Positions 1 to 8,513 of a DNA stretch of 64,000 nucleotides are shown in pieces (position 1 is the first letter of the stretch; the number at the start of each line of letters is the position of its first letter). The DNA comes from Opitutaceae bacterium (GTDB lineage: Bacteria; Verrucomicrobiota; Verrucomicrobiia; Opitutales; Opitutaceae). The notes beneath the pieces were generated by a model. That model made no database searches and had not been told where the DNA came from. It worked only from the letters and a program-made list of their open reading frames with translations. The position numbers were made by a program, and so were the translations under genes. The stretch lies in assembly GCA_019455245.1 (NCBI GenBank), contig JACFMR010000016.1:1-64000 (forward strand), written 5' to 3'.

Positions 1-57
1 CCCTTATCCCCTTACTCCCTCACTCCCTTATCCCCTTATTCCCTCTTTCCCTCACCC
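1..57. repeat. Pyrimidine-rich imperfect tandem repeat
   Basis: The first 57 bases are imperfect repeats of a CCCTTATCCCCTTA-like unit, almost pure pyrimidine on this strand. They end two bases before the first start codon, so they replace the usual ribosome-binding site region. The array is cut by the window edge, so its true length is unknown. Confidence 0.6.
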
Positions 58-58
58 C

Positions 59-907
59 ATGAACCCCGCCGAACCCAAGCCGCTGCTCGAAACCATGACC
101 TGGCCGGAGGCCCGCCGTGCCGCGCTGGCCAACCGCGTGGTGCTCCTCCCGGTCGGCGCCATCGAGCAGCACGGCCCGCACCTGCCGGTCGATGTGGACA
201 ACCGCATCGTCACCTGGCTCTGCGATGAGGCCGCGCGCCGCCGGCCCGATCTCGTGATGAGCGTGCCGCCGATCCACTACGGCTTCAACACGCACAACAT
301 GGGGTTTCCCGGCACGGTGTCCGTCGAGGTTGAGCACTTCGTCAATTACGTGGCCGACGTCTGCCGCAGTTTCGTCAAGCAGGGCCACAAACGCGTCATC
401 CTCATCAACGGCCACGGCTCCAACGCCATGCCCTGCGCCCTGGTCGCGCGCAAGATCGTGAACGAGCACGACGACGCCCTCGCCGCCGCCATCAACCACT
501 GGAACCTCGCCCGCGACCTCGCGGCCAAAATCCGCGAAACGCCCGTCGGCGGCATGGCCCACGCCTGCGAATACGAAACCTCCTGGTATCTGCACCTCGC
601 GCCCGGGCAGGTTTACATGGACAAGGCCGTGGCCGACGTCCTGCAAAAGCGCTCCGAACAGATTTGGGTGGACCTCATGGCCGGCGACGGCCCGGTGGCG
701 TTCATCGACGACTGGTCGCGCGTTTCCAACGGCTCCGGCGTCGAGGGCGATCCCGCCACCGCCACCGCCGAAAAAGGCCGGCTCTACGCCGAGGAGGAGA
801 TCAAAAACCTGCTCTCGTTCTGCGCGGAGTTCCAGGCCATGACCGTGCCCCCGCGCCGCAACTACACCGCGCGCGGCACCGATCCCAATCCCTACCATGA
901 CGCCTGA
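59..907 (+). CDS. Creatininase-family amidohydrolase
   Basis: A 282-residue cytoplasmic protein of the creatininase/creatinine amidohydrolase family, metal-dependent enzymes opening cyclic or linear amides. The visible family signature is GAIEQHGPHLPVDVD at residues 34-48 (candidate ligands E36, H38, D47), NGHGSN at 117-122 (H119) and ACEYETS at 169-175 (E171, E173). Length matches the family. The ATG follows a pyrimidine repeat with no purine-rich Shine-Dalgarno. The stop overlaps the next start (ATG at 897), so the two are probably one translationally coupled unit with a zinc deacylase, suggesting successive opening and deacylation of an amide compound. The real substrate cannot be told; creatininine use itself is unlikely because no creatinase is nearby. 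Confidence 0.88.
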   Translation: MNPAEPKPLLETMTWPEARRAALANRVVLLPVGAIEQHGPHLPVDVDNRIVTWLCDEAARRRPDLVMSVPPIHYGFNTHNMGFPGTVSVEVEHFVNYVADVCRSFVKQGHKRVILINGHGSNAMPCALVARKIVNEHDDALAAAINHWNLARDLAAKIRETPVGGMAHACEYETSWYLHLAPGQVYMDKAVADVLQKRSEQIWVDLMAGDGPVAFIDDWSRVSNGSGVEGDPATATAEKGRLYAEEEIKNLLSFCAEFQAMTVPPRRNYTARGTDPNPYHDA

Positions 908-1817
908 GCCCGGGGCCAAGCTCACCACCACTTGGTCTCCCGGCGTCGCCGGTCTGCCCGCGCTCACCGTGCATCGCGCATCCGGCCGCAAACCCGGCCC
1001 GCATCTGCTCGTGACCGGCGGCGTGCATGGCGACGAATACGAAGGCCCCGCCGCCGGCGCGGAATTCTTCACCGCGCTGGAACCCGCGCGGCTCGCCGGC
1101 ACGGTCACCGTGCTGCCGGTTGTCAATGTCGCCGCGTGGCAGGCGCGCCGCCGCCGCACGCCGGTGGACGACGGCGATCTCAACCGCGCCTTCCCCGGCG
1201 ATCCCGCCGGCCCTCCCACGCGCCGGCTCGCCGCCGCGGTGTTCTCCACCTTCGTGCAACCGGCCGATGCTGTCATCGACCTGCACAGCGGCGGCACCGC
1301 CATCATGCACCTGCCGATGGTCGGCGTGCCGGGCGACGACGAACGTGCGCGCGACGTGCTCGCTTCGTTTGACCACCGGTTTTATCAATGGCGCATGCCC
1401 GACGTCGCGGGCGTGTTCAGCAACGAGGCGCATCGCGCCGGCAAGATCGCCGTCGGTGTCGAATGGGGCGGCGGCGGCCTGCTCGACCGCGAAGGCGTCA
1501 CCGCGCTCGTTGCCGCGCTCGCGCGCAGCCTCGCGGCATTGGGCCTGGGCGACGGCGGCTTTGCCCCGCCGCAGATCGAAGGCGCTTCCCCCTTGCCCGC
1601 GTTGGCCGGTGATTACCAAGGCAGCCCGGCCTCCGGCCTCTGGACGGGCATCGCCAAACTGGGCGCCCGCATCACCGCCGGCGAAATCCTGGGCCGGTTG
1701 CATGATCCGCTTTCCGGTCAAACCACCGCGGTGAAGGCCGTCCGCAACGGCATCATCGCCGCCCTGCCGCATCAGGCGTGGCTGCCGGCCGGCGCGCCGG
1801 TTGCCTATATCGGCTGA
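897..1817 (+). CDS. Zinc deacylase, succinylglutamate desuccinylase/aspartoacylase family
   Basis: A 306-residue M14-like zinc hydrolase. The zinc site reads GGVHGDEYEG (H44, E47) and VIDLHSGG (H130); DLNRAFPGD at 94-102 is the substrate-binding Asn-Arg stretch of the family, and VEWGGGG at 188-194 carries a probable catalytic glutamate (E189). No signal peptide is seen. The start overlaps the end of the creatininase-family gene by 11 bases, a coupling arrangement, so both probably act on the same acyl-amino compound. It ends three bases from the convergent small membrane protein gene. Family assignment is firm; substrate is unknown. Confidence 0.85.
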   Translation: MTPEPGAKLTTTWSPGVAGLPALTVHRASGRKPGPHLLVTGGVHGDEYEGPAAGAEFFTALEPARLAGTVTVLPVVNVAAWQARRRRTPVDDGDLNRAFPGDPAGPPTRRLAAAVFSTFVQPADAVIDLHSGGTAIMHLPMVGVPGDDERARDVLASFDHRFYQWRMPDVAGVFSNEAHRAGKIAVGVEWGGGGLLDREGVTALVAALARSLAALGLGDGGFAPPQIEGASPLPALAGDYQGSPASGLWTGIAKLGARITAGEILGRLHDPLSGQTTAVKAVRNGIIAALPHQAWLPAGAPVAYIG

Positions 1818-1820
1818 AAA

Positions 1821-2087
1821 TCAGTTCCGCGCCACCGCCCGGCGCGATCCGCTCCGGCACAGCGCGATCAGGCCGACCAGCGCCAGCACCGGAATCCAGA
1901 TCGGACTCAGCCCGGCGATCAGCGCCAGGGCGACAATCAGCAGAATTATCGCCGCCACGGATACGGTGATCCATAACGCCATGAGGCCGGCGGCCAGCAG
2001 GACAATCGGCACGAGCAATATCGGGGCAAAGTGAAACGCGAGCACCACCAGCACCGCCAGCAGGAGGATTTTGAGCAAAGTGTTCAT
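1821..2087 (-). CDS. Small hydrophobic membrane protein
   Basis: An 88-residue open frame, almost wholly hydrophobic, with about three membrane-spanning stretches (near residues 4-20, 22-45 and 47-75) and a basic C-terminus rich in arginine. It starts with MNTLLKILLLAVLVV, a typical N-in beginning. I do not recognise a family. It stands alone between a convergent neighbour and a divergent Nudix gene. A longer frame exists upstream, but that part is arginine-rich and antisense to the Nudix gene, so I place the start at 2087. It could be a spurious frame, but the sustained hydrophobic pattern argues for a real product. Confidence 0.5.
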   Translation of the reverse strand: MNTLLKILLLAVLVVLAFHFAPILLVPIVLLAAGLMALWITVSVAAIILLIVALALIAGLSPIWIPVLALVGLIALCRSGSRRAVARN

Positions 2088-2189
2088 GCCCCGATAACCC
2101 GGCAGCGCAGGGAAAAGTTTCAGCAAAATCCGCGCGGCGTTGCCCCTTGCCTCGGTCCGGCCGCCGGCCAGTGTCTGAACCTCTATCCC

Positions 2190-2612
2190 ATGGCCGCCCA
2201 ATCCGATGCCACGCCCGTGCCCGTCGTCTGCGCCCTGATCGAGCGCGACGGTCTCGTGCTGCTCGCCCAACGGCCCGGGCACAAGCACCTCGGCGGCAAA
2301 TGGGAGTTTCCCGGCGGCAAGGTCGAGCCGGGCGAAGCCCCCGCCGCCGCCTTGGTGCGCGAAATCGAGGAGGAGCTGGGTTGCACCATCGAACCGCTCC
2401 GGCCGCTGCCGTCCAGCGTGCACCACTATGCCGCCGCCAGCATCGAGTTGATTCCGTTTGTCTGCCGTCTGGCCAGCGCCCACCTCGAACCCGTCGGCCA
2501 CGAGCACACCGCGTTGGCCTGGGTGGCGCCGCGCGACCTGCTGCAACCCGACCTCGCCCCCGCCGATATCCCCGTGACCCACGCCTACCTGCAGTCCCTT
2601 TTCCAGCCATGA
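2190..2612 (+). CDS. MutT-type Nudix hydrolase
   Basis: A 140-residue Nudix hydrolase. The Nudix box lies at residues 42-64 (GGKVEPGE...REIEEELG), matching GX5EX7REUXEEXGU with all catalytic glutamates kept. The region before it, KHLGGKWEFPGG, is typical of MutT 8-oxo-dGTP diphosphatases, which clean oxidised nucleotides from the pool. I start at MAAQSD because an in-frame extension to 2031 is unlike the family. The stop and the next ATG share ATGA (2609-2612), so it is coupled to the alpha/beta hydrolase, although a functional link is not obvious. Confidence 0.85.
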   Translation: MAAQSDATPVPVVCALIERDGLVLLAQRPGHKHLGGKWEFPGGKVEPGEAPAAALVREIEEELGCTIEPLRPLPSSVHHYAAASIELIPFVCRLASAHLEPVGHEHTALAWVAPRDLLQPDLAPADIPVTHAYLQSLFQP

Positions 2613-4588
2613 ACACCCCGCTGCCCGCCCCCGACCGCCACATGCTGCGCCGCCACATCGCCGATCTCGGCCTGGCCGCGCTCGACCAAACCTACCGGCG
2701 GTTCGCGGCAGATCCGGTCGCGGCCACGTCATGGACGCGCGCGCAGTTCCGCGCCTATCACGGCGACCTGCACGAGAGCCTCGGCGGTCCGCTGCACGCC
2801 CGCACCGTCAGTCGTGGCGAGGGTCCGGGCTTCCGTTACGAGAACGTGCTGTTCGAATCGCACCCGGGCTGGGAGGTGAACGCGACGCTCTACCTGCCCG
2901 CCACCGGCGAGGGACCGTTCCCGCCGGTCGTCGTTTCGGTGGGCCATTCCGGCAAACAGTTCGTCAACTATCAGTTCCCCTGCCACTACTTCGCCCGCGC
3001 GGGTTTCGCGGCGATCATCTTCGATCCGCCCGGCATGGCCGGCGAAAAACAGCCGGGCAACGATCACTTTGACGACGGCGTGCGCTGCCACCTCACCGGC
3101 GACACCTCCGGCCGCTACTTCGTCGGCGACACGCTGCGCGCGATGGATTACCTCGCCACCCGCGCCGACATCGACACCCGTCACGGCTTCGCCTGCACCG
3201 GCGTGTCCGGCGGCGGCCACTCGTCAATCTACGCCGCCTTGCTCGACGACCGCGTAACCGCGGTGGCGCCGTCCTGCTGTGTCACACGGATGGGCTCGAT
3301 CATGTATGAACGCAATTACAGCTGTTGTCCGGAAACCATGATGCAGGGCCGGCTGCGCGACGGCTTGGACGACGCCCATCTGCTCGGCGCCATCGCCCCG
3401 CGCCCGTTGCTGTTGCTTTACGGTCAGGGCGACGAGGTGTTTCATGCGGAGGACACGCGCCAGGCCGCCGCCGACGTCAGGACCTATTATGCGGCCCAAG
3501 GCGCGGCCGAGCAGTTCAGCGCGTTCGAAGACACCTGCGGTCACGCCTACACACTCGCCCAGGCGCGGGAGTTTTGTCTTTGGCTGCAACGCGTTTGGCA
3601 ATTGCCCGCCGGCGCGCTGCCGTCTGACGACCCCAAGGATTACGCGCTGCTGCCCGTCGAATCGATCAGTTGCCACCCCAACCAGCAGGTCAACATGCGC
3701 TCGCTCACCCGCCGGCGCGCCGATGATCTGGCCGCGCAACACGCGGCGCCGACCGTGGAGCGGTTGCGGGCCCAGGCGCAGCTCGATCCCGCCACACCGG
3801 CCCCGCAGCCGGTCGCGCTCAACGCCGGCCAGCGCACTTGGTTTCACGACTGGCGCGAATGGGTGTTCGCCAGCGAGCCGGGCATCACGGTGCCCGTTTC
3901 CACGGTGACCTGCCCCGACGCGACCGCCACCTTGTGGCATCTCGACGCCGCCGGCCGGCTCACGCTCGCGCAACGCGGCGGCCTGTTGATGCAGGCCATC
4001 GGCCACCTCGACCGCAACGGTCCGCAGGCCAACCTGCTCGCGGCCGATCTGCGCGGCTGGGGTGAAACCGCACCCGCCACCTCGCCCTACGAAAATGTCA
4101 GCTGGGGCTCGCCCGATCGCACCCTGGGCTACGTTGGCATCTCGCTCGACGCCGCGGTCGAGACCGGCCGCATCCGCGACGCCTGGCAATTGCAACGCAC
4201 GTGGCCGGTGCAGCCACGCACCGTTCTGCACGCTGTCGGTGCCGCCGGTCCCGTGGCCCTGCATCTCGCGGCCCTCACGCGCGCCTTCTCCGCCGTGGTG
4301 TTGCACGATGCACCCGCAAGCTACGCCGACCTCCTGGCCACCGCGGAGTTGGCGTGGCCGCACGACCTGATTTTGCCCGGCGTGCTGCGACACTACGATC
4401 TGCCGCTGCTCGCCACCACCACCGGTTGCCCCGTTCATTGGCTCAATCCGCGCGACGGCGCCGGCCAGCCCCTGCCCGCCGACGAATGCGCCCGCCGCCA
4501 TCGGCCCGGCGTGCACTGGCATCACGGCGTCAATTTTGACGCCCACCTCGCACTGCTGAGGAAGCTGCTTTATACCAATCTTCCTTAG
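2609..4588 (+). CDS. Two-domain alpha/beta hydrolase, acetylxylan-esterase-like
   Basis: A 659-residue protein without signal peptide. The N-terminal half is an alpha/beta hydrolase of the dienelactone hydrolase/acetyl esterase type: GVSGGGHS near residue 204 is the nucleophile elbow, YGQGDEVF near 275 gives the acid and CGHAYT near 310 the histidine. The C-terminal half (about 420-659) looks like a second hydrolase fold: its elbow position reads GAAGPVAL with no serine, so it may be inactive. Such long esterases are common in glycan loci of Planctomycetes and Verrucomicrobia. Start ATG overlaps the Nudix stop. Likely action is deacylation of a sugar or plant-derived ester; the substrate is unknown. 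Confidence 0.78.
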   Translation: MNTPLPAPDRHMLRRHIADLGLAALDQTYRRFAADPVAATSWTRAQFRAYHGDLHESLGGPLHARTVSRGEGPGFRYENVLFESHPGWEVNATLYLPATGEGPFPPVVVSVGHSGKQFVNYQFPCHYFARAGFAAIIFDPPGMAGEKQPGNDHFDDGVRCHLTGDTSGRYFVGDTLRAMDYLATRADIDTRHGFACTGVSGGGHSSIYAALLDDRVTAVAPSCCVTRMGSIMYERNYSCCPETMMQGRLRDGLDDAHLLGAIAPRPLLLLYGQGDEVFHAEDTRQAAADVRTYYAAQGAAEQFSAFEDTCGHAYTLAQAREFCLWLQRVWQLPAGALPSDDPKDYALLPVESISCHPNQQVNMRSLTRRRADDLAAQHAAPTVERLRAQAQLDPATPAPQPVALNAGQRTWFHDWREWVFASEPGITVPVSTVTCPDATATLWHLDAAGRLTLAQRGGLLMQAIGHLDRNGPQANLLAADLRGWGETAPATSPYENVSWGSPDRTLGYVGISLDAAVETGRIRDAWQLQRTWPVQPRTVLHAVGAAGPVALHLAALTRAFSAVVLHDAPASYADLLATAELAWPHDLILPGVLRHYDLPLLATTTGCPVHWLNPRDGAGQPLPADECARRHRPGVHWHHGVNFDAHLALLRKLLYTNLP

Positions 4589-4604
4589 TTTTCGGACTTC
4601 AAGC

Positions 4605-4678
4605 GTAGGGGCGCGCCTTGTGCGCGCCCGCGAGCGGAACACGACTTTGGAATGAGCGTGGTCAAGCCCCGTCCCTAC
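4605..4678. repeat. REP-like palindromic element, copy 1
   Basis: A 74-bp element opening GTAGGGGCGCGCC and closing GTCCCTAC, with an inner GCGCGCC...GGCGCGC-type hairpin. It belongs to the same loose family (GTAGGG/CCCTAC ends, two hairpins, about 75 bp) as the copies at 10894, 14443, 22887, 30487 and 30740. It lies just after the alpha/beta hydrolase stop and could also act as its terminator. The rest of 4679-4838 holds a similar but shorter GCAGGGAGC...GCCCCTAC stretch at about 4755-4796 and no gene. Confidence 0.6.
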
Positions 4679-4838
4679 AGATAAATAGCTTGGGACATCT
4701 CATTTAAGTGAGATCTGCGGCGTGCCCTTTGTGACCATTGAATGGCACTTTAGAGGCAGGGAGCGTCGTCATGCTCGCAGGCGTGCTGCCCCTACCGGCG
4801 CTACCGCGCTCAAGCCCCATCGCATAGGGCATCCGGCT

Positions 4839-5699
4839 TTACGCCTGATCCCGCCGGGTCTGCCGCCGATAGGCCGACGGCGCGAGGCCGGTGCGCTGCT
4901 TGAAGAGTTTCGAAAAATGAAACTCATCGCAGAAACCCAGTTCGTGCGCGATCGCCTTCAGCGGCCGCTCGTCCTCCGTCAACCGCACGCAGGCCCGGTC
5001 CACCAACCGCAGCAACCGGTAACGCGCCGGCGGCACGCCCTTCAGCGCGGTGAATTTCTTGCGGAAACGTTCATACGACAGCCCGGAGAGCGCCGCCAGC
5101 CGGGGCCAGTCCGGCGCGACATCCGGCCGTTCCAGTTCGCGGCAGACTTCCGCCAGCCATGGCGGCAGGGCCGCCTTGGTGCCGTCGGCGGCAACGGGTG
5201 TGACGCCGAACAATTTCGCCAGCACCCCCTGCAATCGCGCCAGTTCGAGCAGCGCCGCGCCCTCGCCCTGCCGGTCTCCCGGGCAAATCGAGGCGAACTT
5301 GCGGTGCCAGGCCGCGACCGGTTCGGCCTGCCGGATCGGCTCGCGCGGATTGAGCAGTCCCGCCGCCCGCCACGCCTCGAACATGGGTCCGTGAAACACG
5401 AAAAATATTTCGTCCCACCGCCCACCCGGCGGAGGACCGTAGGCGTGCGGCACGTCGGGAAACAGCAGCAGCACATCGCCGGCGTTCACCTCCTGCCGTC
5501 GCCCCAACCCGTCGGCAAAGGTGCCGCCGCCCGCCAGCAGATACACCACCGCGTAGCTGCCCAAGACACGCATGGTCCCGTGCCCAATGCCCACGCTGGC
5601 CTGCAACTGGCCCGCCAGGGTGATGCCGCCCCATTGGGGATGCGCCCCGGCCGTCGGGATGACGTGCACGCCGGGCGGTGGCGCGGGGTTGGATTTCAT
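4839..5699 (-). CDS. AraC-family transcription regulator
   Basis: A 286-residue regulator. The N-terminal part (about 20-150) is a cupin-like effector-binding domain, and the C-terminal 100 residues carry the paired AraC helix-turn-helix, ending with the family signature ELGFCDEFHFSKLFKQRTG and PSAYR. It is divergent from the PhyH-type oxygenase gene with only 81 bp between the start codons, so it most likely controls that gene and itself from the shared region. AraC proteins of this make usually respond to sugars or aromatic compounds; the effector cannot be read from sequence. Confidence 0.88.
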   Translation of the reverse strand: MKSNPAPPPGVHVIPTAGAHPQWGGITLAGQLQASVGIGHGTMRVLGSYAVVYLLAGGGTFADGLGRRQEVNAGDVLLLFPDVPHAYGPPPGGRWDEIFFVFHGPMFEAWRAAGLLNPREPIRQAEPVAAWHRKFASICPGDRQGEGAALLELARLQGVLAKLFGVTPVAADGTKAALPPWLAEVCRELERPDVAPDWPRLAALSGLSYERFRKKFTALKGVPPARYRLLRLVDRACVRLTEDERPLKAIAHELGFCDEFHFSKLFKQRTGLAPSAYRRQTRRDQA

Positions 5700-5780
5700 G
5701 CGACCATATTACACATGCGAATACCCAGAACAACCATTCCTTTTGGACCCGCCCCCGGGTATGTTGCATGACGTTATCCC

Positions 5781-6701
5781 ATGAGCACGCTCACCCTGCC
5801 CCGCTTGACCGCCAACCACCTGCCGCTCGACACCGGCGAAGAGGCCTTCGGCTTCCTGCGTTCGTCCGAGGATCTGCTCGGCGATCCCGCCGCCCTGCGC
5901 GCGCGTTTGCAGGAGGACGGCTATTTGCTGATTCGCAATTTCCTGCCCCGGGACATCGTCCGCACCGCGCGGCTCTCCATCCTGCGGCGCCTGGCCGACG
6001 CCGGTCATCTCGATCCCAGCCAGCCGCTCGAGGCCGGCATCAGCAACAAGGACGACGCGCCGAAGTTCATGCCGTCGCTCGCCAATCCCAACCGCGACGT
6101 CGAACGCGTGGTCTTCGGGCCCGAGCTGCTCGGCTTCTACACCAAGCTCTTCGGCGGACCGATCCGGCACTTCGATTACATCTGGGCCCGCTCGCTCGGC
6201 CGCGGCGTCGGCACGCCCGCGCACTGCGACCTCGTTTATATGGGCCGCGGCACGCACCGCCTGCTCACCTGCTGGGTGCCCTACGGCGAGGTGTCGCTGG
6301 AACAGAGCCCGCTCATGCTGCTCGAGGGTTCGCACACCAAGTCGGAGCGCATCAAAAAATACCTCGAGTCCGACGTGGACACCTACTGCGAAAACCGCCC
6401 GAAGGATGTCCAGAAGGTCAAGGTCGAGGGCGGCTGGAGCCACCCCGGCTGGCTCTCCAAGAATTGCGTTTCGTTGCGCGAGAAATTCGGCGGCCGCTGG
6501 CTGACCACGCATTTTCAGCCCGGCGATTTCCTCACCTTCCCGATGCACATGATCCACGCGTCGCTCGACAACGCCACCGATGTGGTGCGCATCTCGACCG
6601 ACACGCGCTATCAGCTCGCCAGCGAGCCGATCGACGAACGCTGGATCGGCGACAACCCCGCCCTGCACGGCAAGGCCGGCAAACGCGGTCGCATCTGCTG
6701 A
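5781..6701 (+). CDS. Phytanoyl-CoA-dioxygenase-like Fe(II)/2-oxoglutarate oxygenase
   Basis: A 306-residue protein of the PhyH family of iron and 2-oxoglutarate-dependent oxygenases. The iron ligands are visible as HCD (H148, D150) in TPAHCDLVY and the distal H259 in MIHASLDN; R270 or R276 (VVRISTDTR) would bind the 2-oxoglutarate carboxylate. No signal peptide. The ATG follows a short leader shared with the divergent AraC gene, which probably regulates it. Verrucomicrobia hold many such paralogues with unknown substrates, often linked to methylated or amino sugars. A short hairpin (GCCGGC ACAT GCCGGC) directly after the stop may be its terminator. Confidence 0.82.
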   Translation: MSTLTLPRLTANHLPLDTGEEAFGFLRSSEDLLGDPAALRARLQEDGYLLIRNFLPRDIVRTARLSILRRLADAGHLDPSQPLEAGISNKDDAPKFMPSLANPNRDVERVVFGPELLGFYTKLFGGPIRHFDYIWARSLGRGVGTPAHCDLVYMGRGTHRLLTCWVPYGEVSLEQSPLMLLEGSHTKSERIKKYLESDVDTYCENRPKDVQKVKVEGGWSHPGWLSKNCVSLREKFGGRWLTTHFQPGDFLTFPMHMIHASLDNATDVVRISTDTRYQLASEPIDERWIGDNPALHGKAGKRGRIC

Positions 6702-6740
6702 GGCCGGCACATGCCGGCTTGGAGCCGTGCAAGTTGAGGT

Positions 6741-6882
6741 GTAGCCGCGTTGGCCGTGGCCTTCGTAGGCTTGGCGAAGCAGGGCGCGCAGCGATTCTGC
6801 TGGCCAGCAGATTGGCCTCCCTGCAGCCACCCTTGGCTGAATCCCACTCAGTTCGGAACGCCTCCGGCTCAAGCGCGGCTAC
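6741..6882. mobile_element. MITE-like dispersed repeat, copy 1
   Basis: A 142-bp non-coding element with 9-bp perfect terminal inverted repeats (GTAGCCGCG at 6741-6749, CGCGGCTAC at 6874-6882). A diverged copy in the opposite orientation lies at 54248-54379; shared stretches include CCTTCGTAGGCTTGGCGAAG and GTTCGGAACGCCT. No transposase lies within or near it. It fills the gap between the PhyH-type gene and the solute-binding protein gene. Confidence 0.65.
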
Positions 6883-6908
6883 GACAATTCATGAAATTCG
6901 GCCGGTCC

Positions 6909-8513
6909 TCACCGGCCCGCCGTCATTTCCAGCTGCCGCGCCAGCAGCAGGGCGCGCGCTTCGCTGAGATTTTGCGCCGCTTCCAGCCGCTCCTGCCGGA
7001 GCCGCGTGGCGGCATCGTCGGGCTCGGCGGCCAGCATGCCGCCCAAACCGATGATGCGCGCATCCTGCGGCAACATCGCCCAGCGCGCGGCCCGCTCCTC
7101 AATCTGCAGGCCTTCGCGCGCCGCCGCCGGCATATCCCGGTCCAGCACCTCGGCCAGTCGATCGATGTTGGCCTCGGGCCCCGACAACAGATGCACGTTG
7201 CGCGCGAAAATGTTTCCCGATGAGCCGCCCAAATTGAAGCTGGGGCCGTTGTAGGCATAGCCGTCGTCCGGCGAAAGCAGCGCCGCCACCTCGGGCGTCA
7301 TCGGCACCTCGCGCACGGCCGGCGGCCAGCCGCTGTGGTCGGTGAAGAGCTTGTTGCCTTCATAACTCGTCAGAAAACGCAGGAAATCGATCGCCGCCTG
7401 ACGGTGGGGCGTGTGCTTGTTGAGGTAAAATCCGAAAGAGGTCGTGTTGCTGCCGTCGGCGAAACGGCCCAGCATGTGCTCGCCGACCACGGGATCGTCG
7501 ACGGTCGGTTGCGGACAGCGCAGGGCATCGACCGGAAAATCCGCCAGGCGCCGCAAGCTGGTGGCTTCCCACGCCCCCGCGAAGAGAAACAATGCATCCC
7601 CCTGCAGGAACTGCCGCACGGCCTCGTCGCGCAGTGCCTGCATGTAGCCCGGCCGCATCTGCTCGCTCAACTCGGCCAGCAGGGCCAGCCCGGCCTTTAA
7701 TTCGGGTTGATTGTAACGCCACTCGCCGCGCAGGTAGCTCCACTGCATCTGCCGCGGATAAAATCCCAGTATGCCGTCATGATCGAGCGCTTGCGCCAGT
7801 TTGTTCTGCGTGCCGCCCATGTAAAAAGCCATCAGCCACATCGCGTTGTCCCGGCTGCCGGCAAAGGGGAAGGCCGGCCGGCCGCGGCGCGCGCCGTATT
7901 CCGCGGTCTGCGCAAAAATCCGCCGCATCGCGGCAAAATCCTCCGGCAGTTCGTCCGAACCCGTGATCTCACGCAGCAGCTTGCGGTTGCAGAACAGCCG
8001 TTGCGAAAGTCGCGTCAGCGTCACCGCGTAATATTGCCCCGGCTCAGGCGAATTGAGCCGCTGCTCCAGCAGTTCGTCGGCAAAGGTCTTGAGCCACGCC
8101 TCGCCCTCCAGCGGCGTACCGCGGTTGTACGGATTCGGCTCCAGCAGCTCGTTGGTCAGCGGCTCGAAATACCGCACCGGCAGATCCGACAAACCCGCCA
8201 GCCACACACCGTATTCCACGATGTCCGGCGCATTGTCGCCGGCAAAGTTTGCCCGCAGCCACTGGCGATAGACCCCGCTCGGCACCAGCACCTGTTTCAC
8301 CCGCACGCGCGGATTCAGCTCCTCGTAACGCTTGATCGCCGCCTCGATGCCGTCCGGCGGCCCCAGTTCGATCTGCCAGTGCGCGACGCGAATCGTCACC
8401 TCCCGCTCCTCCGCCACCGGTGCTGAACGTGTGAACACCCAATAAATTGCCAGCGCGTAAACCGCCGCCAACAGCAGCAAGCCGGTCAGCCGGCGCGATC
8501 CCCGGGCTTTCAC
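6909..8513 (-). CDS. Extracellular solute-binding protein (ABC type)
   Basis: A 534-residue family-1 solute-binding protein, longer than the usual 400-450. An N-terminal hydrophobic segment (residues 11-28, LTGLLLLAAVYALAIYWV) has no lipobox, so it probably stays as a membrane anchor. The mature part starts with EVTIRVAHWQIELG and continues with NFAGDNAPDIVEYG, typical of maltose-type binding proteins. Its ATG overlaps the stop of the TPR-like gene (ATGA at 8510-8513), so they form one unit. No permease or ATPase gene follows; downstream is a MITE-like repeat and an opposite-strand gene. It would have to use permeases encoded elsewhere. Confidence 0.82.
   Translation of the reverse strand: MKARGSRRLTGLLLLAAVYALAIYWVFTRSAPVAEEREVTIRVAHWQIELGPPDGIEAAIKRYEELNPRVRVKQVLVPSGVYRQWLRANFAGDNAPDIVEYGVWLAGLSDLPVRYFEPLTNELLEPNPYNRGTPLEGEAWLKTFADELLEQRLNSPEPGQYYAVTLTRLSQRLFCNRKLLREITGSDELPEDFAAMRRIFAQTAEYGARRGRPAFPFAGSRDNAMWLMAFYMGGTQNKLAQALDHDGILGFYPRQMQWSYLRGEWRYNQPELKAGLALLAELSEQMRPGYMQALRDEAVRQFLQGDALFLFAGAWEATSLRRLADFPVDALRCPQPTVDDPVVGEHMLGRFADGSNTTSFGFYLNKHTPHRQAAIDFLRFLTSYEGNKLFTDHSGWPPAVREVPMTPEVAALLSPDDGYAYNGPSFNLGGSSGNIFARNVHLLSGPEANIDRLAEVLDRDMPAAAREGLQIEERAARWAMLPQDARIIGLGGMLAAEPDDAATRLRQERLEAAQNLSEARALLLARQLEMTAGR

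Noticed and set aside
1..57. CRISPR array
   Set aside because: The short CCCTTATCCCC units have no spacers of constant length; it is low-complexity DNA.
3224..4642. 472-residue minus-strand frame
   Set aside because: It is antisense to the alpha/beta hydrolase gene, whose nucleophile and histidine motifs are clear.
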